From positions 9,602-73,601 of the forward strand of contig CALELM010000046.1 in the NCBI GenBank assembly GCA_937902665.1: a stretch of DNA of 64,000 nt, in the 5' to 3' direction. Under the pieces are notes generated by a model. That model saw only the letters and a program-made list of their open reading frames with translations. It ran no database searches and was not told the DNA's origin. A program made the position numbers and the translations under genes. How positions within the stretch are numbered: the first letter of the stretch is position 1; each line of letters starts with the position of its first letter. Below are positions 24,267-33,323 of the stretch, piece after piece. The DNA comes from an uncultured Selenomonadaceae bacterium (GTDB taxonomy: Bacteria; Bacillota; Negativicutes; Selenomonadales; Selenomonadaceae).

Positions 24267-24297
24267 AAGCGAGAGTTAAGTCTCTTGCTTTTTTTTT
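24267..24297 (+). terminator. Terminator-like hairpin between yvyF and flgM
   Basis: AAGCGAGAG and CTCTTGCTT form a nine-bp stem with one wobble pair, followed by a run of T. It overlaps a sigma-28-like motif, so it may separate yvyF from a flgM-initiated transcript. Confidence 0.6.
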
Positions 24298-24303
24298 CGA
24301 TAA
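24277..24303 (+). promoter_or_regulatory. Sigma-28-like promoter before flgM
   Basis: TAAG (24277-24280), 15 bp, then TTCGATAA (24296-24303), close to TAAA-N15-GCCGATAA. It lies within the terminator hairpin and about 85 bp before flgM, a gene that sigma-28 often controls. Confidence 0.45.
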
Positions 24304-24387
24304 ATAGTTAGAAGGATAGGGAAGTCCTGTTGAAGTTGAGCAAGGAATGGCAGCAAAAATCAGGAAAATGAGTGGGTGGTGAGGATC

Positions 24388-24672
24388 ATGCATATCAATA
24401 GCAATATACAAGCAATAGCAGGAGCATATACAGTAAATGCATCACATTCCATGAAACGCATGTCTGCAATGGGCAGGACAGACGTAAGGGATGAAGTACA
24501 TATTTCCAGTGATGGGCAGAGCTTCAGCAGTATGCTGAAGAAATTGAAGGGAATGGATGATGCGCGTCCGGACAAGGTGGAATTTTACACGAAGGCAATC
24601 GAGGATGGGACATATGACGTTTCCTCGGCAAATATCGCAAGCAGGATGCTTGGCTTTCCGGTCGGCTATTGA
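24388..24672 (+). CDS. flgM: Anti-sigma-28 factor FlgM
   Basis: The 94-residue protein has the FlgM C-terminal helices (RPDKVEFYTKAIEDGTYDVS, then ANIASRML) that bind sigma-28. FlgM holds sigma-28 inactive until it is exported through the completed hook. GGTGAGG at 24378-24384 precedes the ATG; an earlier in-frame GTG at 24376 is part of that site. Position between yvyF and flgN agrees with Bacillus-type order. No sigma-28 gene is in this window. Confidence 0.9.
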   Translation: MHINSNIQAIAGAYTVNASHSMKRMSAMGRTDVRDEVHISSDGQSFSSMLKKLKGMDDARPDKVEFYTKAIEDGTYDVSSANIASRMLGFPVGY

Positions 24673-24683
24673 TGGAGGACACT

Positions 24684-25166
24684 ATGTGGCAGGAATTCAT
24701 GGGGATTTTGCAGCAGATGGTTTCCATTTATGAGGAACTGGAGACCTTGGGCAGGAAAAAGCGAGAGCATCTTGTGGTGCTGAATCTTGCGGCACTGGAC
24801 AAGATTTTGGAGAAGGAGAACGTTTGCGCAAGGAAAATTGCCGGACTGGAAAAGGAAAGGCAAAAGGTTTTCTTGAAGCTGGCGTGTGCAGAAAAACGGC
24901 TGCGCCCCAATATGAAGATGAGTGATATGCTGGAGCTTGTTCCTGCTGATTTGCAGGAACGGTTTTCGTCTCTGCAGGAAGCCTTGACCTCGGCAGTCGA
25001 TCGGGTGAAAAAGGATGAGAAGGAAACCTCCCTTCTGGTGCATGGTGCGTTGGATGCTGTCAATATTCAGCTGAACCGCATTGGCGGGACAAGGGTGGAG
25101 CCTGCCTACGGGAGCGGCGGGCAGGATGTTGTGTCACATCGAAAAAATTTTGAGTTTCGTGCATAG
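24684..25166 (+). CDS. flgN: FlgN-like flagellar export chaperone
   Basis: The 160-residue, mostly helical protein begins MWQEFMGILQQMVSIYEELE, has a heptad-like Leu/Lys/Glu pattern through residue 115 and a polar tail. It fits FlgN/YvyG, the chaperone that delivers FlgK and FlgL to the export gate. GGAGG at 24674-24678 favours the ATG at 24684 over an ATG at 24672 that overlaps the flgM stop. It precedes a second small coiled-coil gene and flgK. Confidence 0.75.
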   Translation: MWQEFMGILQQMVSIYEELETLGRKKREHLVVLNLAALDKILEKENVCARKIAGLEKERQKVFLKLACAEKRLRPNMKMSDMLELVPADLQERFSSLQEALTSAVDRVKKDEKETSLLVHGALDAVNIQLNRIGGTRVEPAYGSGGQDVVSHRKNFEFRA

Positions 25167-25225
25167 CATGAGGGCTTGTTGGAGATAGGTGCCAGCAAGT
25201 CTGGGACAGATATGGGGATATTGCA

Positions 25226-25696
25226 ATGAAGGATGCTGTCAAGGTTATTCGGAGAGAGATGCTTTTGCTCTGTCAGCTGGGCAAGGTTATGGATGGATTG
25301 AACGAGGCACTGCTTCGGCGGGCGGATGCGGCAGGTGTGAGGAATTCCGTGAGGCAGATGGAGGCAATGCTGTCTGAGCTGGGACAAGCAGAAAAGGATC
25401 AGCGACAGTTTTTGGAGACGAAGTCGCAGAATGATATGCATGGCTTTGTGAAGGCGCAGCCCGCTTCTCAGGAAAAAGATGCGGTCGAGCGCCTTCTTTT
25501 GCAGGTGGGCAACCTGCAAAATGACCTGAAAAGGAAACGTGCGGAAATAGAGAAGTTGTTGAAGAACGAAAAGAAATTCGTGGATTATAATATCAACGTG
25601 ATGAATCAGACGCAGGCAGGGAGTATTTACGGGCCTCCGGGAGGCTCGTCCGTGGAGCTGATGCGGGGAAGAAAGATGTTTGAGGCAGATGTCTGA
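25226..25696 (+). CDS. Second FlgN-like coiled-coil flagellar protein
   Basis: The 156-residue protein is almost wholly helical (residues 1-130) and ends with KFVDYNINVMNQ and YGPPGG, a tail often seen in FlgN-family proteins. It lies between flgN and flgK, where only one chaperone gene is usual. I infer a second chaperone for hook-associated proteins, but no direct evidence shows which protein it binds. The ribosome site (ATGGGGA) is weak. The stop is 36 bp before flgK. Confidence 0.6.
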   Translation: MKDAVKVIRREMLLLCQLGKVMDGLNEALLRRADAAGVRNSVRQMEAMLSELGQAEKDQRQFLETKSQNDMHGFVKAQPASQEKDAVERLLLQVGNLQNDLKRKRAEIEKLLKNEKKFVDYNINVMNQTQAGSIYGPPGGSSVELMRGRKMFEADV

Positions 25697-25732
25697 AGGG
25701 TTCATGCGCAGTAAGGGAAATGAGGGAGAAAA

Positions 25733-27406
25733 ATGAGTTCAACGTTTGGCGGATTCAATACGGTAGTGCGAGGAATCGCAGGCAATCAGCTTTCATTAAA
25801 TACAGTAGGGCATAACCTGTCGAATGCGGCAACAGAGGGGTATTCCAGACAGAGCGTAAATCTCATATCGGTGAGCGGGCAAAAGGTCTCAACGGCTTAT
25901 GGCGAGGCTATTTTGGGGAATGGCGTGGATTCCATGTCCATTACGCGTGCGAGAAATATCTATGCGGATCGCCAATATTGGGATGAGAGTTCCACGAAAA
26001 GCTATTATGAGACCACGCAGGTGAATTATGACAAGCTGGAATCCATTTTCAATGATACGGACAAGACCGGTCTCAAGCAGGCAATGGAGGAATTTTACCA
26101 GTCATGGGTATCGCTTTCCAATGCGGCAAGCGATGGTCCGACCCGCACGACTGTTGTAGAAAAAGGTACGACGGTAATCGACCGCTTGCAGACGGCTGTG
26201 GCGCAGTTGCAGGATCAGATTGTTGCAAACTACAAGGACTTGCAGAATTATACGCAAAAAACAAACGAGCTTGCGGGGCAGGTGGTGCTGCTTAACCGCA
26301 ATATCATGATGGCTGAGTCGAGCGGCGGATCGGCAAATGACCTTCGGGATCAGAGGGATGCCGTCATTGATGAGCTTTCGCAGTATGTGGACGTGACGGT
26401 CTATGAGGATGACAGGGGCATGTATTCCGTTGTTTCCAATGGCGTTTCCTTGGTGAACGGAATCAGCAAGCTGACCTTGAAGATATCGGATCCCATCAAC
26501 AATGTGAAATATGGCATCACGGACTATAATGTGGAAATCGTGGAATCGGGCATCAACTTCCGTTCGGAAAACGGGAAATTGCGAGCCTTGACGGATACGA
26601 TTGCAGAGGACAAGGGATATATTGACAACATGGTTGATATAGCGGCAACCTTGATGACGACCTTTAATGAGCAGCATCAGAGAGGTGCCGGCATGGACGA
26701 GGCTCGCACGGGGGGCATCAACTTCTTTGGGGATGAGCAGATGACCTACCGATGGGACAATGACAAGCAGTGTATCATGGCTGTGCCAACGAGGATTTCC
26801 CAAACGGCTGTGCCGGATCCTGCAGACAGCAAAATTACGAACTACACAATCACGAAGACCTTCGATCCAGCAAAGGAAGAGCAGATTTCAGGCGTTTCCA
26901 TTGTCAATGCACTTTGCATATCAAGACAGATTTCAGAGGTGGGCGGGCAGTTCAAGATTGCTGCTAGCACGATTGAAAACTTGATGGCGCCGACCGTATC
27001 GGGAAATACGGAAACCTATACCTATACCTCCGATGATTTGGGCGGTACCGGTGATGGCACGAATGCAGTTGACATCAGCCTCTTGTTCAATACGGCACAG
27101 GCCTCAACCAAGATTCCGGAGAACACAAGAGCGATTGGGACGGTGTCCCTGAACAACTATTATCAGGCAATCATGTCCAAGCTGGGGGCAGATTCGGAAG
27201 CTATGGACACCAAGGCAGAGGCACAGGACAAGCTGATTACGCAAATCACGACATGGCGTTCGGAAACGGCGGGCGTTGACTGGAACGAGGAGCTGACGCA
27301 CATGATTATGTTCCAGCAGGGCTACAGCGCATGCTCGCGCTGCCTGACAACGATGGACGAGATGCTGGACAAGCTGATTAACGGCACAGGCACGGTAGGC
27401 AGGTAA
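25733..27406 (+). CDS. flgK: Flagellar hook-associated protein 1, FlgK
   Basis: The 557-residue protein has the N-terminal axial motif NTVVRGIAGNQLSLNTVGHN with LSNAATEGYSRQ and a C-terminal FlgK end, LTHMIMFQQGYSACSRCLTTMDEML. The usual AN.AY at the C-terminal motif reads YSACSR, so two Cys lie in the coiled-coil tail. It forms the first hook-filament junction zone. A GAGGGAGAAA site precedes the ATG. Next is flgL after 27 bp. Confidence 0.93.
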   Translation: MSSTFGGFNTVVRGIAGNQLSLNTVGHNLSNAATEGYSRQSVNLISVSGQKVSTAYGEAILGNGVDSMSITRARNIYADRQYWDESSTKSYYETTQVNYDKLESIFNDTDKTGLKQAMEEFYQSWVSLSNAASDGPTRTTVVEKGTTVIDRLQTAVAQLQDQIVANYKDLQNYTQKTNELAGQVVLLNRNIMMAESSGGSANDLRDQRDAVIDELSQYVDVTVYEDDRGMYSVVSNGVSLVNGISKLTLKISDPINNVKYGITDYNVEIVESGINFRSENGKLRALTDTIAEDKGYIDNMVDIAATLMTTFNEQHQRGAGMDEARTGGINFFGDEQMTYRWDNDKQCIMAVPTRISQTAVPDPADSKITNYTITKTFDPAKEEQISGVSIVNALCISRQISEVGGQFKIAASTIENLMAPTVSGNTETYTYTSDDLGGTGDGTNAVDISLLFNTAQASTKIPENTRAIGTVSLNNYYQAIMSKLGADSEAMDTKAEAQDKLITQITTWRSETAGVDWNEELTHMIMFQQGYSACSRCLTTMDEMLDKLINGTGTVGR

Positions 27407-27433
27407 TTTCGGAAAGGGACAGGGGGAAGAAGG

Positions 27434-28753
27434 ATGGCAGTACGCGTAGCAAGCACGCAGATGGTATATGGGTACCAGCATTCACTGAACACGGCAAACA
27501 ATTTGCAGGAGGATCTCCTTCAGCAGGGAGACGGGAGCAAGCTGCATAATCCATCGGACAATTCAGTGGATTATACGAAGTACATGCGGTATATGACATC
27601 TGCCAATGAGAACGATCAATACCAAAAGAATGTCAAGGCAGCAATTTCATGGATGAAGCAGTCGGATGCGGCGATGGTCAACATGACGGACATCATGCAG
27701 ACCTTCATGGAAAAAACGACAGCTGCTGCGAACGATACGAACAACGTGGATGACTTTGCGGCAATCTCCAAGGAAATGCTGGCAGAGATTCAGGAATTGG
27801 TATCTCTCGGCAATACGCAGCAGGGTGACCGTTACGTTTTTGCAGGGCAGTCGGATACGACACAGCCGTTTTCCATTTCCACAGACCTGATTCAGCGCGG
27901 ACTGACCAAGACACTGGACGAGAATCAGGCACGTTTTTTCACGACAGCGGATTCCTCAGGCGTGCTTTCCCAGATGCTGGAGCTTAAGGATGATGCAGGG
28001 GAAACGTATTACCTCAGCACGACAACTGGCAAGGTATATACAAAGCAGTTCATGGATTCCGGCTACAAGGATGTCTTGGCAACGGGTGCAACCAAGGTGC
28101 GCGATCAGGATGCTGTCGGGACTGTGGCGGATTTTGCGTCCGGGACGAAAAAGGTGTCGGATTATTTCAAGAATACCGGAGAAATCAAGGATCTTGCAAG
28201 CAGCCTGTCCATGACAACGGCGAGCGGAGATGTGACATTGAAATTTGCTACGCTGGGACAGCAGGTCGTTACTTTTACTGGCGATGAGAAGTATATTTCC
28301 ATGGTCAAGCAGAACGGGACGACAGATCCCTCCTCTGATACAGTCAATGCAACGGCACAGGAGCTTTTTGGATCGGATATTTTCGATGATGCAAATTCTG
28401 GCAACAGGGTATCGGGATCGGCAATGCTGAACAATTTGCTTACGGTTTGCGCAAAGACCAAGGCGATGGACACGAGCTGGCTTTCTTCGGATGGGATGAC
28501 GGTTTCGGACAAGACCCATGCAACGACAATCAATGCAGAGACGAAAATGGGAGCGCGCAACCAGCTGTATTCGGCAGTTTCGACCATGCTGGACAATCAG
28601 GCGGAGATTATCACGGCAGATATTACGGAGGTCAGTGCTGCGGACGTGGCAAAGCTTTCCGTGAACCTGATGGAGGCACAGACGGTATTCAACCTCATGC
28701 TGTCCTTTGGTTCCCGTATTTTGCCGCAGTCTCTGGCGGATTATCTGCACTGA
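27434..28753 (+). CDS. flgL: Flagellar hook-associated protein 3, FlgL
   Basis: The 439-residue protein begins MAVRVASTQMVYGYQHSLNT, has the FlgL features LHNPSDNSVDYTKYM and GDRYVFAGQSDTTQPF, and ends with a flagellin-like C-terminal coiled coil (AKLSVNLMEAQTVFNLMLSF). It forms the second junction zone between hook and filament. Length is greater than the roughly 300 residues usual, through an enlarged central domain. GGGGGAAGG precedes the ATG. Confidence 0.92.
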   Translation: MAVRVASTQMVYGYQHSLNTANNLQEDLLQQGDGSKLHNPSDNSVDYTKYMRYMTSANENDQYQKNVKAAISWMKQSDAAMVNMTDIMQTFMEKTTAAANDTNNVDDFAAISKEMLAEIQELVSLGNTQQGDRYVFAGQSDTTQPFSISTDLIQRGLTKTLDENQARFFTTADSSGVLSQMLELKDDAGETYYLSTTTGKVYTKQFMDSGYKDVLATGATKVRDQDAVGTVADFASGTKKVSDYFKNTGEIKDLASSLSMTTASGDVTLKFATLGQQVVTFTGDEKYISMVKQNGTTDPSSDTVNATAQELFGSDIFDDANSGNRVSGSAMLNNLLTVCAKTKAMDTSWLSSDGMTVSDKTHATTINAETKMGARNQLYSAVSTMLDNQAEIITADITEVSAADVAKLSVNLMEAQTVFNLMLSFGSRILPQSLADYLH

Positions 28754-28843
28754 GGATTGGCGGAGAATGGATTTTTTCGTGCCTTTTTGATAAAATATAG
28801 GCAGTGGGAAAATTCGGAATTCTTTTAGGAAGGGGGGCTTGCG

Positions 28844-29428
28844 ATGGAGATACCTCGCTTGAACATACGGCATACATTGCCTCAAATCGGAATCAATATG
28901 CACCTTGGCAAGCTGGAAACGACACCGATTCAGCCGGTGTATCACGGGTCATTCAAGCAGGCGAGGTGCAATCAGGGCGTAACCCTTTCCAAGCTGGAGA
29001 TTGATTCCTACCCGAGCCGCAAGGCTTACGGGCATTTGAGCGATGATGACTTTGCCAAAAAGTATGGGCAGCAGGGCTTCGAGGATTTAAAGAAGACTAC
29101 GTCAGCGCATACGCAGCAGGCATGGGACAATATTGACAATGCCGCAAAGCCGGGGAGCGGCAGGCCGATGAACATTTATGACCAGAAGCTTGCAGAGGAA
29201 ATCAACAAGCAGCAGTACATGGCAACACAGATCATACCGGATCCCATTATCCATTTTACCCCGTGCCAAGTGAAGGGTGACATGGACTTGGCGAAGGAGA
29301 CTACGGACATCGAGGTGCAGCCTAAGGCGGAGTCACACTTTACGCCGGGGCAGGTGGAGACCTACCTGAAGCAAAAAGGGGACATTCAGCGCTGGGTGTC
29401 ACAGGGCGAGTATGATATTTATGCTTAA
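28844..29428 (+). CDS. yviE: YviE-like flagellar cluster protein (DUF6470)
   Basis: The 194-residue protein begins MEIPRLNIRHTLPQIGINM and has two copies of a HFTPCQV / HFTPGQV motif near residues 135 and 165. It matches the YviE (DUF6470) family in sequence style and in position between flgL and fliW. No signal peptide or membrane segment is present. The function is unknown; genetic linkage suggests a role in filament assembly or its control. AGGGGGG precedes the start. Confidence 0.75.
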   Translation: MEIPRLNIRHTLPQIGINMHLGKLETTPIQPVYHGSFKQARCNQGVTLSKLEIDSYPSRKAYGHLSDDDFAKKYGQQGFEDLKKTTSAHTQQAWDNIDNAAKPGSGRPMNIYDQKLAEEINKQQYMATQIIPDPIIHFTPCQVKGDMDLAKETTDIEVQPKAESHFTPGQVETYLKQKGDIQRWVSQGEYDIYA

Positions 29429-29492
29429 TTTGTTTGGGAAGGCTTCTTGTGTTTGCTAGGAAAAAATACATGAAAACTGGAGGGGAGTTTTG

Positions 29493-29939
29493 ATGCAGAA
29501 ACTCAGTACCGCAAGATTTGGCGAGATTGAAGTGAAGGAATCGGAGATCGTTCATTTTGAAAATGGGATACCTGCTTTTGAGCAAGAGCATGAGTTTGTG
29601 ATTATTCCATACGAAAAGGAAAGTCCGTATGTGTTCCTGCAATCCGTGCAGACTGCCGATTTGGCGTTCTTGATGACGAATCCGTTCCTGTTCTTTCCGG
29701 AGTACGAGTTTGAACTGGAGGATGCGGTTCAGGAAAATCTCGGAATTACCAAACAGGAGGATTTGTGTATCTATGTTTTGCTGACGATTCCAGCCGGCAA
29801 GGTCAGCGAAATGACAGCAAATCTGATGGCTCCCATCGTTATTCATGTTGAGAACCACAAGGCAAGCCAGATAGTGCTGGAACGCAGCCACTACACAACG
29901 AAGCACAGGCTTTTTCCTGAAGTGAAGGAGGGTGCGTGA
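29493..29939 (+). CDS. fliW: Flagellar assembly factor FliW
   Basis: The 148-residue protein has the FliW core: ARFGEIEVKESEIVHFENGIPAF near residue 7, then ADLAFLMTNPFLFFPEYEFEL. FliW binds both flagellin and CsrA; free flagellin releases FliW from CsrA control. The ATG at 29493 follows GGAGGGGAG; a TTG at 29490 is possible. The stop overlaps the csrA start by one base, so the two regulators are coupled. Confidence 0.93.
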   Translation: MQKLSTARFGEIEVKESEIVHFENGIPAFEQEHEFVIIPYEKESPYVFLQSVQTADLAFLMTNPFLFFPEYEFELEDAVQENLGITKQEDLCIYVLLTIPAGKVSEMTANLMAPIVIHVENHKASQIVLERSHYTTKHRLFPEVKEGA

Positions 29940-30163
29940 TGCTCGTTCTGACTAGAAAGCCACGTCAGCAGATCATGATAGGGGATAATATCGTGATCAA
30001 TGTTGTGGAGGTACAGGGAGACAATGTGCGCATTGCCATTGAGGCCCCAAGGGAAGTGAAGATTTATCGAGGTGAGATCTATCGGGAGATTCAGGAGGAG
30101 AACCAAAAGGCAGCTGCCTTCGTTCCGAAGGAACTGGATCTCAGTCAGGCTCTTCCACGCTGA
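29939..30163 (+). CDS. csrA: Carbon storage / translational regulator CsrA
   Basis: The 74-residue protein begins MLVLTRKPRQQIMIGDNI and contains VRIAIEAPREVKIYRGEIYREI, the full CsrA fold with the RNA-binding Arg and the FliW contact region. CsrA binds GGA in hairpin loops and blocks ribosome access. The start overlaps fliW (TGATG). Together with FliW it is expected to repress flagellin translation; a candidate target hairpin is in the flagellin leader. Confidence 0.96.
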   Translation: MLVLTRKPRQQIMIGDNIVINVVEVQGDNVRIAIEAPREVKIYRGEIYREIQEENQKAAAFVPKELDLSQALPR

Positions 30164-30232
30164 AGCGGGATGCGGAGCGTTTTGGAGGGAGTTTCGTTAG
30201 GGAAAACAAGACATATCTATGGAGGGATTATT

Positions 30233-30667
30233 ATGGTAGGCAAAATCGGTGATATGGTGTCTGCGGCAGTTGTGATTGGGGCAACCGAGCGGGCAGGCAG
30301 TGCCAGCACGGAAAATACGCAGAGCATGAATGCAGAGAATTACACAAGGGCAGAGAATGCAAATGAAGTGGATCTTCGGAAGATCGAGGAAAGCAACGAA
30401 GCAGATGCTGCCCAAGATGAAGAGCAGGACGAGGAACCCATGAGCGAGGAATCCGTCAGCCTCATGACGGATGAGCTGAATGAGCTGATGAGCCGCATCA
30501 ACTGCAACCTCCACTTCAAGTATCACAAGGAGGTCAATATGCTTTCCGTCAAGATGATTGACAAGGGGACGGGAGAGCTGATCAAGGAAGTGCCGCCGGA
30601 GAAGATGATCAAGCACATGATCAAGGCGCAGGAGTGGCTAGGCGCATTCCTGGACAAGAAAGGGTAA
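30233..30667 (+). CDS. flaG: Flagellar protein FlaG
   Basis: The 144-residue protein has a low-complexity acidic N-terminal half and a conserved C-terminal FlaG domain (LMSRINCNLHFKYHKEVNML, VKMIDKGTGELIKEVPPEKM). FlaG influences filament length in other bacteria; the exact mechanism is unclear. GGAGGG at 30221-30226 fixes the ATG. Between flaG and fliD is an imperfect hairpin around GAAACG/GGTTTC without a convincing T-run. Confidence 0.88.
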   Translation: MVGKIGDMVSAAVVIGATERAGSASTENTQSMNAENYTRAENANEVDLRKIEESNEADAAQDEEQDEEPMSEESVSLMTDELNELMSRINCNLHFKYHKEVNMLSVKMIDKGTGELIKEVPPEKMIKHMIKAQEWLGAFLDKKG

Positions 30668-30755
30668 TCCGTGACGGGCAGGAGAAACGCTGGCGGGTTT
30701 CCTGTTTCGGCATGGATAAGACATTTTATTGGCAGGAAAGGTTAGGGTGAAATCA

Positions 30756-32450
30756 ATGAGTGTGAATGGTATCTACGGCTTGTCTGGTTCCGGCATGGAC
30801 ATTGATTCAATGGTCAAGGCAGGCATGCTGACGAAGCAGAACCAGTATGACAAGCTATACAAGACAAATACGAAAAACGAGTGGATGAAGGAAGCATATA
30901 CAAATGTCTACAGTGACATGAACAAGTTTGCTATGTCCACGTTGTCGGATTTCAAGATGTCCTCTTTTACGGCCCCAATGACGGTCAGCACGTCCAATGC
31001 GGGCGTAGTGACGGCAACGGCAAATGCCGATGCCGCGCAGATGGCACATACGGTGGAGGTCGAGAGCCTTGCATCGAATGCTTACCTGATGACGACAGAC
31101 CATGTGCAGCGGGCAAAAGAAAATGCGGTTGGCTTTTCTTTGAAGGACGTGCTCTTTACTGAGGCGGAGCAGGCAGACTTGCTTGCAAAACTCAATGATG
31201 GGACGCTTGACGGAGATGAAACGGCAATCAGCTTTCATGTTTCCTTGGGCGAGAATGCGACAGCTTCCTTGGATGCTGAGGGAAATCCCCTGCCGACGGA
31301 AACAACGATTTCTTTCAGCTACAAGGATTTGCTTACCAGTGAGCAGACGATGAATGATTTGGCAGATGCGTTCAATCAGAGCGGGATTGGGCTGAAGGCA
31401 TCCTATGATGCAACGAATGACTCGTTTTCCATCTACCAGAAGAATGGCGGCAGCAAGAATAAGATTGAGCTTACGCTGAACGACACGGATTCGGATGCTG
31501 TGAAGGGGAATGCGACAAAGCTTCTGGACAACCTGCATTTGGGCAAGGTGACGCAGGAGTCAACAACGACTGGCTTGTCGAGCAAACTCTCAGATCCTTT
31601 GACGATTGCTGGTGGTATCAAGGCGGAAGGTACGGATGGCGTGGTGAAGGTTGACGGCAGGACGTACACGACGGAAACAAGCAAGATCTCCGTTGGCAAT
31701 GTCCAGTACTCGCTGCTTGCGAAGGGAAGCTCTACCGTCAATATTTCGCAGGATACGGACAAGCTGGTAGACAACGTGAAGACCTTTGTTGAGGAATACA
31801 ACAAGATGATGGATTCCCTGATTGCCAAGTACAACGAGACGCAGTACAAGGACTATGGCGTGCTGACGAAGGCACAGGAAGAGGGCATGACGCAGGAGCA
31901 GATCACGAAGTGGAATGAGAAAGCAAAATCCGGTCTCCTGTACCATGACCAGAGACTGAGCAAGCTGATGACGCAGATCCGCGAGGCTTTCTATACGCCA
32001 GTGGAGGGTACGGGAAGCAAGTACAATACGATGATGTCCATTGGTCTTACATCATCCACGGATCAGGGGCATATCAAGCTGGACGAGGACAAGCTGAGGA
32101 AGGCCTTGGCAGCAGATCCGGATTGCGTCAGGAAGATTTTTACTGCCACGGGCGATGTGAATGTCAATGGGAAGCTGGAAACGGATTATGCCAAAGAGGG
32201 CGTGCTGAACCGCATGCAGGACAAGATTTTCAGCAATCTCAAGGATTTGAAGTCCTATGCGGGCGATAGCGCAAATGCAGAGGATGGCAGCGCGCTTGGC
32301 AAGATGATTATGGACATGCGCACGAAGATGAGCGATTTCAAGACGATGATGAGTGCCTATGAGACGAAGCTTTATGCGAAGTACGATGCTATGGAGCAGG
32401 CGATTGCCCGCATGAGCGGAATGTACAACTATATCATGGGCGGAAACTAA
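30756..32450 (+). CDS. fliD: Flagellar filament cap protein FliD
   Basis: The 564-residue protein begins MSVNGIYGLSGSGMDIDSMVKAGM, the FliD N-terminal helix that assembles in the cap. It has FliD_C features (VDNVKTFVEEYNKMMDSLI, RQ-like LYHDQRLSKLM) and ends in a long coiled coil. The cap guides flagellin polymerisation at the filament tip. AGGGTGA at 30743-30749 precedes the ATG at 30756; longer frames start within that region. FliS is 28 bp downstream. Confidence 0.93.
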   Translation: MSVNGIYGLSGSGMDIDSMVKAGMLTKQNQYDKLYKTNTKNEWMKEAYTNVYSDMNKFAMSTLSDFKMSSFTAPMTVSTSNAGVVTATANADAAQMAHTVEVESLASNAYLMTTDHVQRAKENAVGFSLKDVLFTEAEQADLLAKLNDGTLDGDETAISFHVSLGENATASLDAEGNPLPTETTISFSYKDLLTSEQTMNDLADAFNQSGIGLKASYDATNDSFSIYQKNGGSKNKIELTLNDTDSDAVKGNATKLLDNLHLGKVTQESTTTGLSSKLSDPLTIAGGIKAEGTDGVVKVDGRTYTTETSKISVGNVQYSLLAKGSSTVNISQDTDKLVDNVKTFVEEYNKMMDSLIAKYNETQYKDYGVLTKAQEEGMTQEQITKWNEKAKSGLLYHDQRLSKLMTQIREAFYTPVEGTGSKYNTMMSIGLTSSTDQGHIKLDEDKLRKALAADPDCVRKIFTATGDVNVNGKLETDYAKEGVLNRMQDKIFSNLKDLKSYAGDSANAEDGSALGKMIMDMRTKMSDFKTMMSAYETKLYAKYDAMEQAIARMSGMYNYIMGGN

Positions 32451-32478
32451 TGTGCGGATGGTCTAGGGAGGACAGAGG

Positions 32479-32889
32479 ATGGTAAACGCAGCAGAAGCCT
32501 ACAAGAGGCAGCAGATCATGACGGCGACGCCGGAAGCATTGACGCTGATGCTTTACAATGGATGCCTTAAATTCATTACGGAAGGCATGGAATACGTTGA
32601 GAAAAAGGATTACGAGCAGGCAAACATCACGCTTCAAAAGGCGCAGAACATCATTTCGGAGTTCCGCGTAACGCTGAAGATGGAATATGATATTGCAAAG
32701 CAGCTGATGCCGCTTTACAACTATACCTATGATCGCTTGGTAGAGGGCAACATGAAGAGCGATCTCAAGCAGCTGCAGGAGGCATACACCATCATCAGGG
32801 AGCTTCGGGATGCATGGGTGCTTGCCATGAAGAAGGCACGTCAGGAGCAGGGAACGAAGAACGTGCAGGGGAACAGCTATGTCGGATGA
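32479..32889 (+). CDS. fliS: Flagellin chaperone FliS
   Basis: The 136-residue protein has the FliS helices AAEAYKRQQIMTATPEALTLMLYNGCLKFI. It binds the C-terminal disordered end of flagellin and prevents early polymerisation. Length is typical. AGGGAGGACAGAGG precedes the ATG. Its end overlaps the next gene by 11 bases. Confidence 0.94.
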   Translation: MVNAAEAYKRQQIMTATPEALTLMLYNGCLKFITEGMEYVEKKDYEQANITLQKAQNIISEFRVTLKMEYDIAKQLMPLYNYTYDRLVEGNMKSDLKQLQEAYTIIRELRDAWVLAMKKARQEQGTKNVQGNSYVG

Positions 32890-33226
32890 TGCAATGAAGA
32901 GGGCAAAGGAAAACTGGGAGCTTTACTATACGCTGACGAAGGAGATGCTGAAGTATATCGAGGCTGCTGATATCGAGCAGTTTCTGGAGATAGAGAGGCA
33001 GAGGGCAGTCATCGTGGAGCGGATGAAGGAGCTTCCGGAGACGGAGACCTATCGGCAGACGGAGGAATGCAGGGAACTCGTTCAAGAGATCAAGCCCATT
33101 GATATGCAGGTACTCTACAAGGCAAAGACTTGGCTCAACAAGAGCCGCCGCCAAAATGCGACGGTACATTCCTATGATCTGCAGCACGTCAACCCTATCG
33201 GAAATATTTTAAACAGAAAATACTGA
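32879..33226 (+). CDS. FliT-like flagellar chaperone
   Basis: The 115-residue helical protein overlaps fliS by 11 bases and sits where fliT lies in Bacillus-type loci. The heptad-rich core (WELYYTLTKEMLKYIEAADIE, then EIERQRAVIVERM) fits the FliT class of small chaperones that bind FliD and export components. The sequence class is weakly conserved, so the name rests chiefly on position, size and helical pattern. It is the last gene before the flagellin leader. Confidence 0.6.
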   Translation: MSDDAMKRAKENWELYYTLTKEMLKYIEAADIEQFLEIERQRAVIVERMKELPETETYRQTEECRELVQEIKPIDMQVLYKAKTWLNKSRRQNATVHSYDLQHVNPIGNILNRKY

Positions 33227-33232
33227 AAACGC

Positions 33233-33259
33233 TTAAGGAAAGCCGGATATCTCCGATAT
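33233..33259 (+). promoter_or_regulatory. Flagellin sigma-28-like promoter P1
   Basis: TTAA (33233-33236), 15 bp, then TCCGATAT (33252-33259). It is embedded in CGCTTAA ... TCCGATATATGGGTA, identical in layout to P2 91 bp downstream. It overlaps the sequence just beyond the fliT-like stop codon. Confidence 0.7.
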
Positions 33260-33323
33260 ATGGGTAACAGGCGGGAGAGCTTAGGAAAAGCGAAAAGAAA
33301 AGCAAAAAAACTAAAAAAACCGC

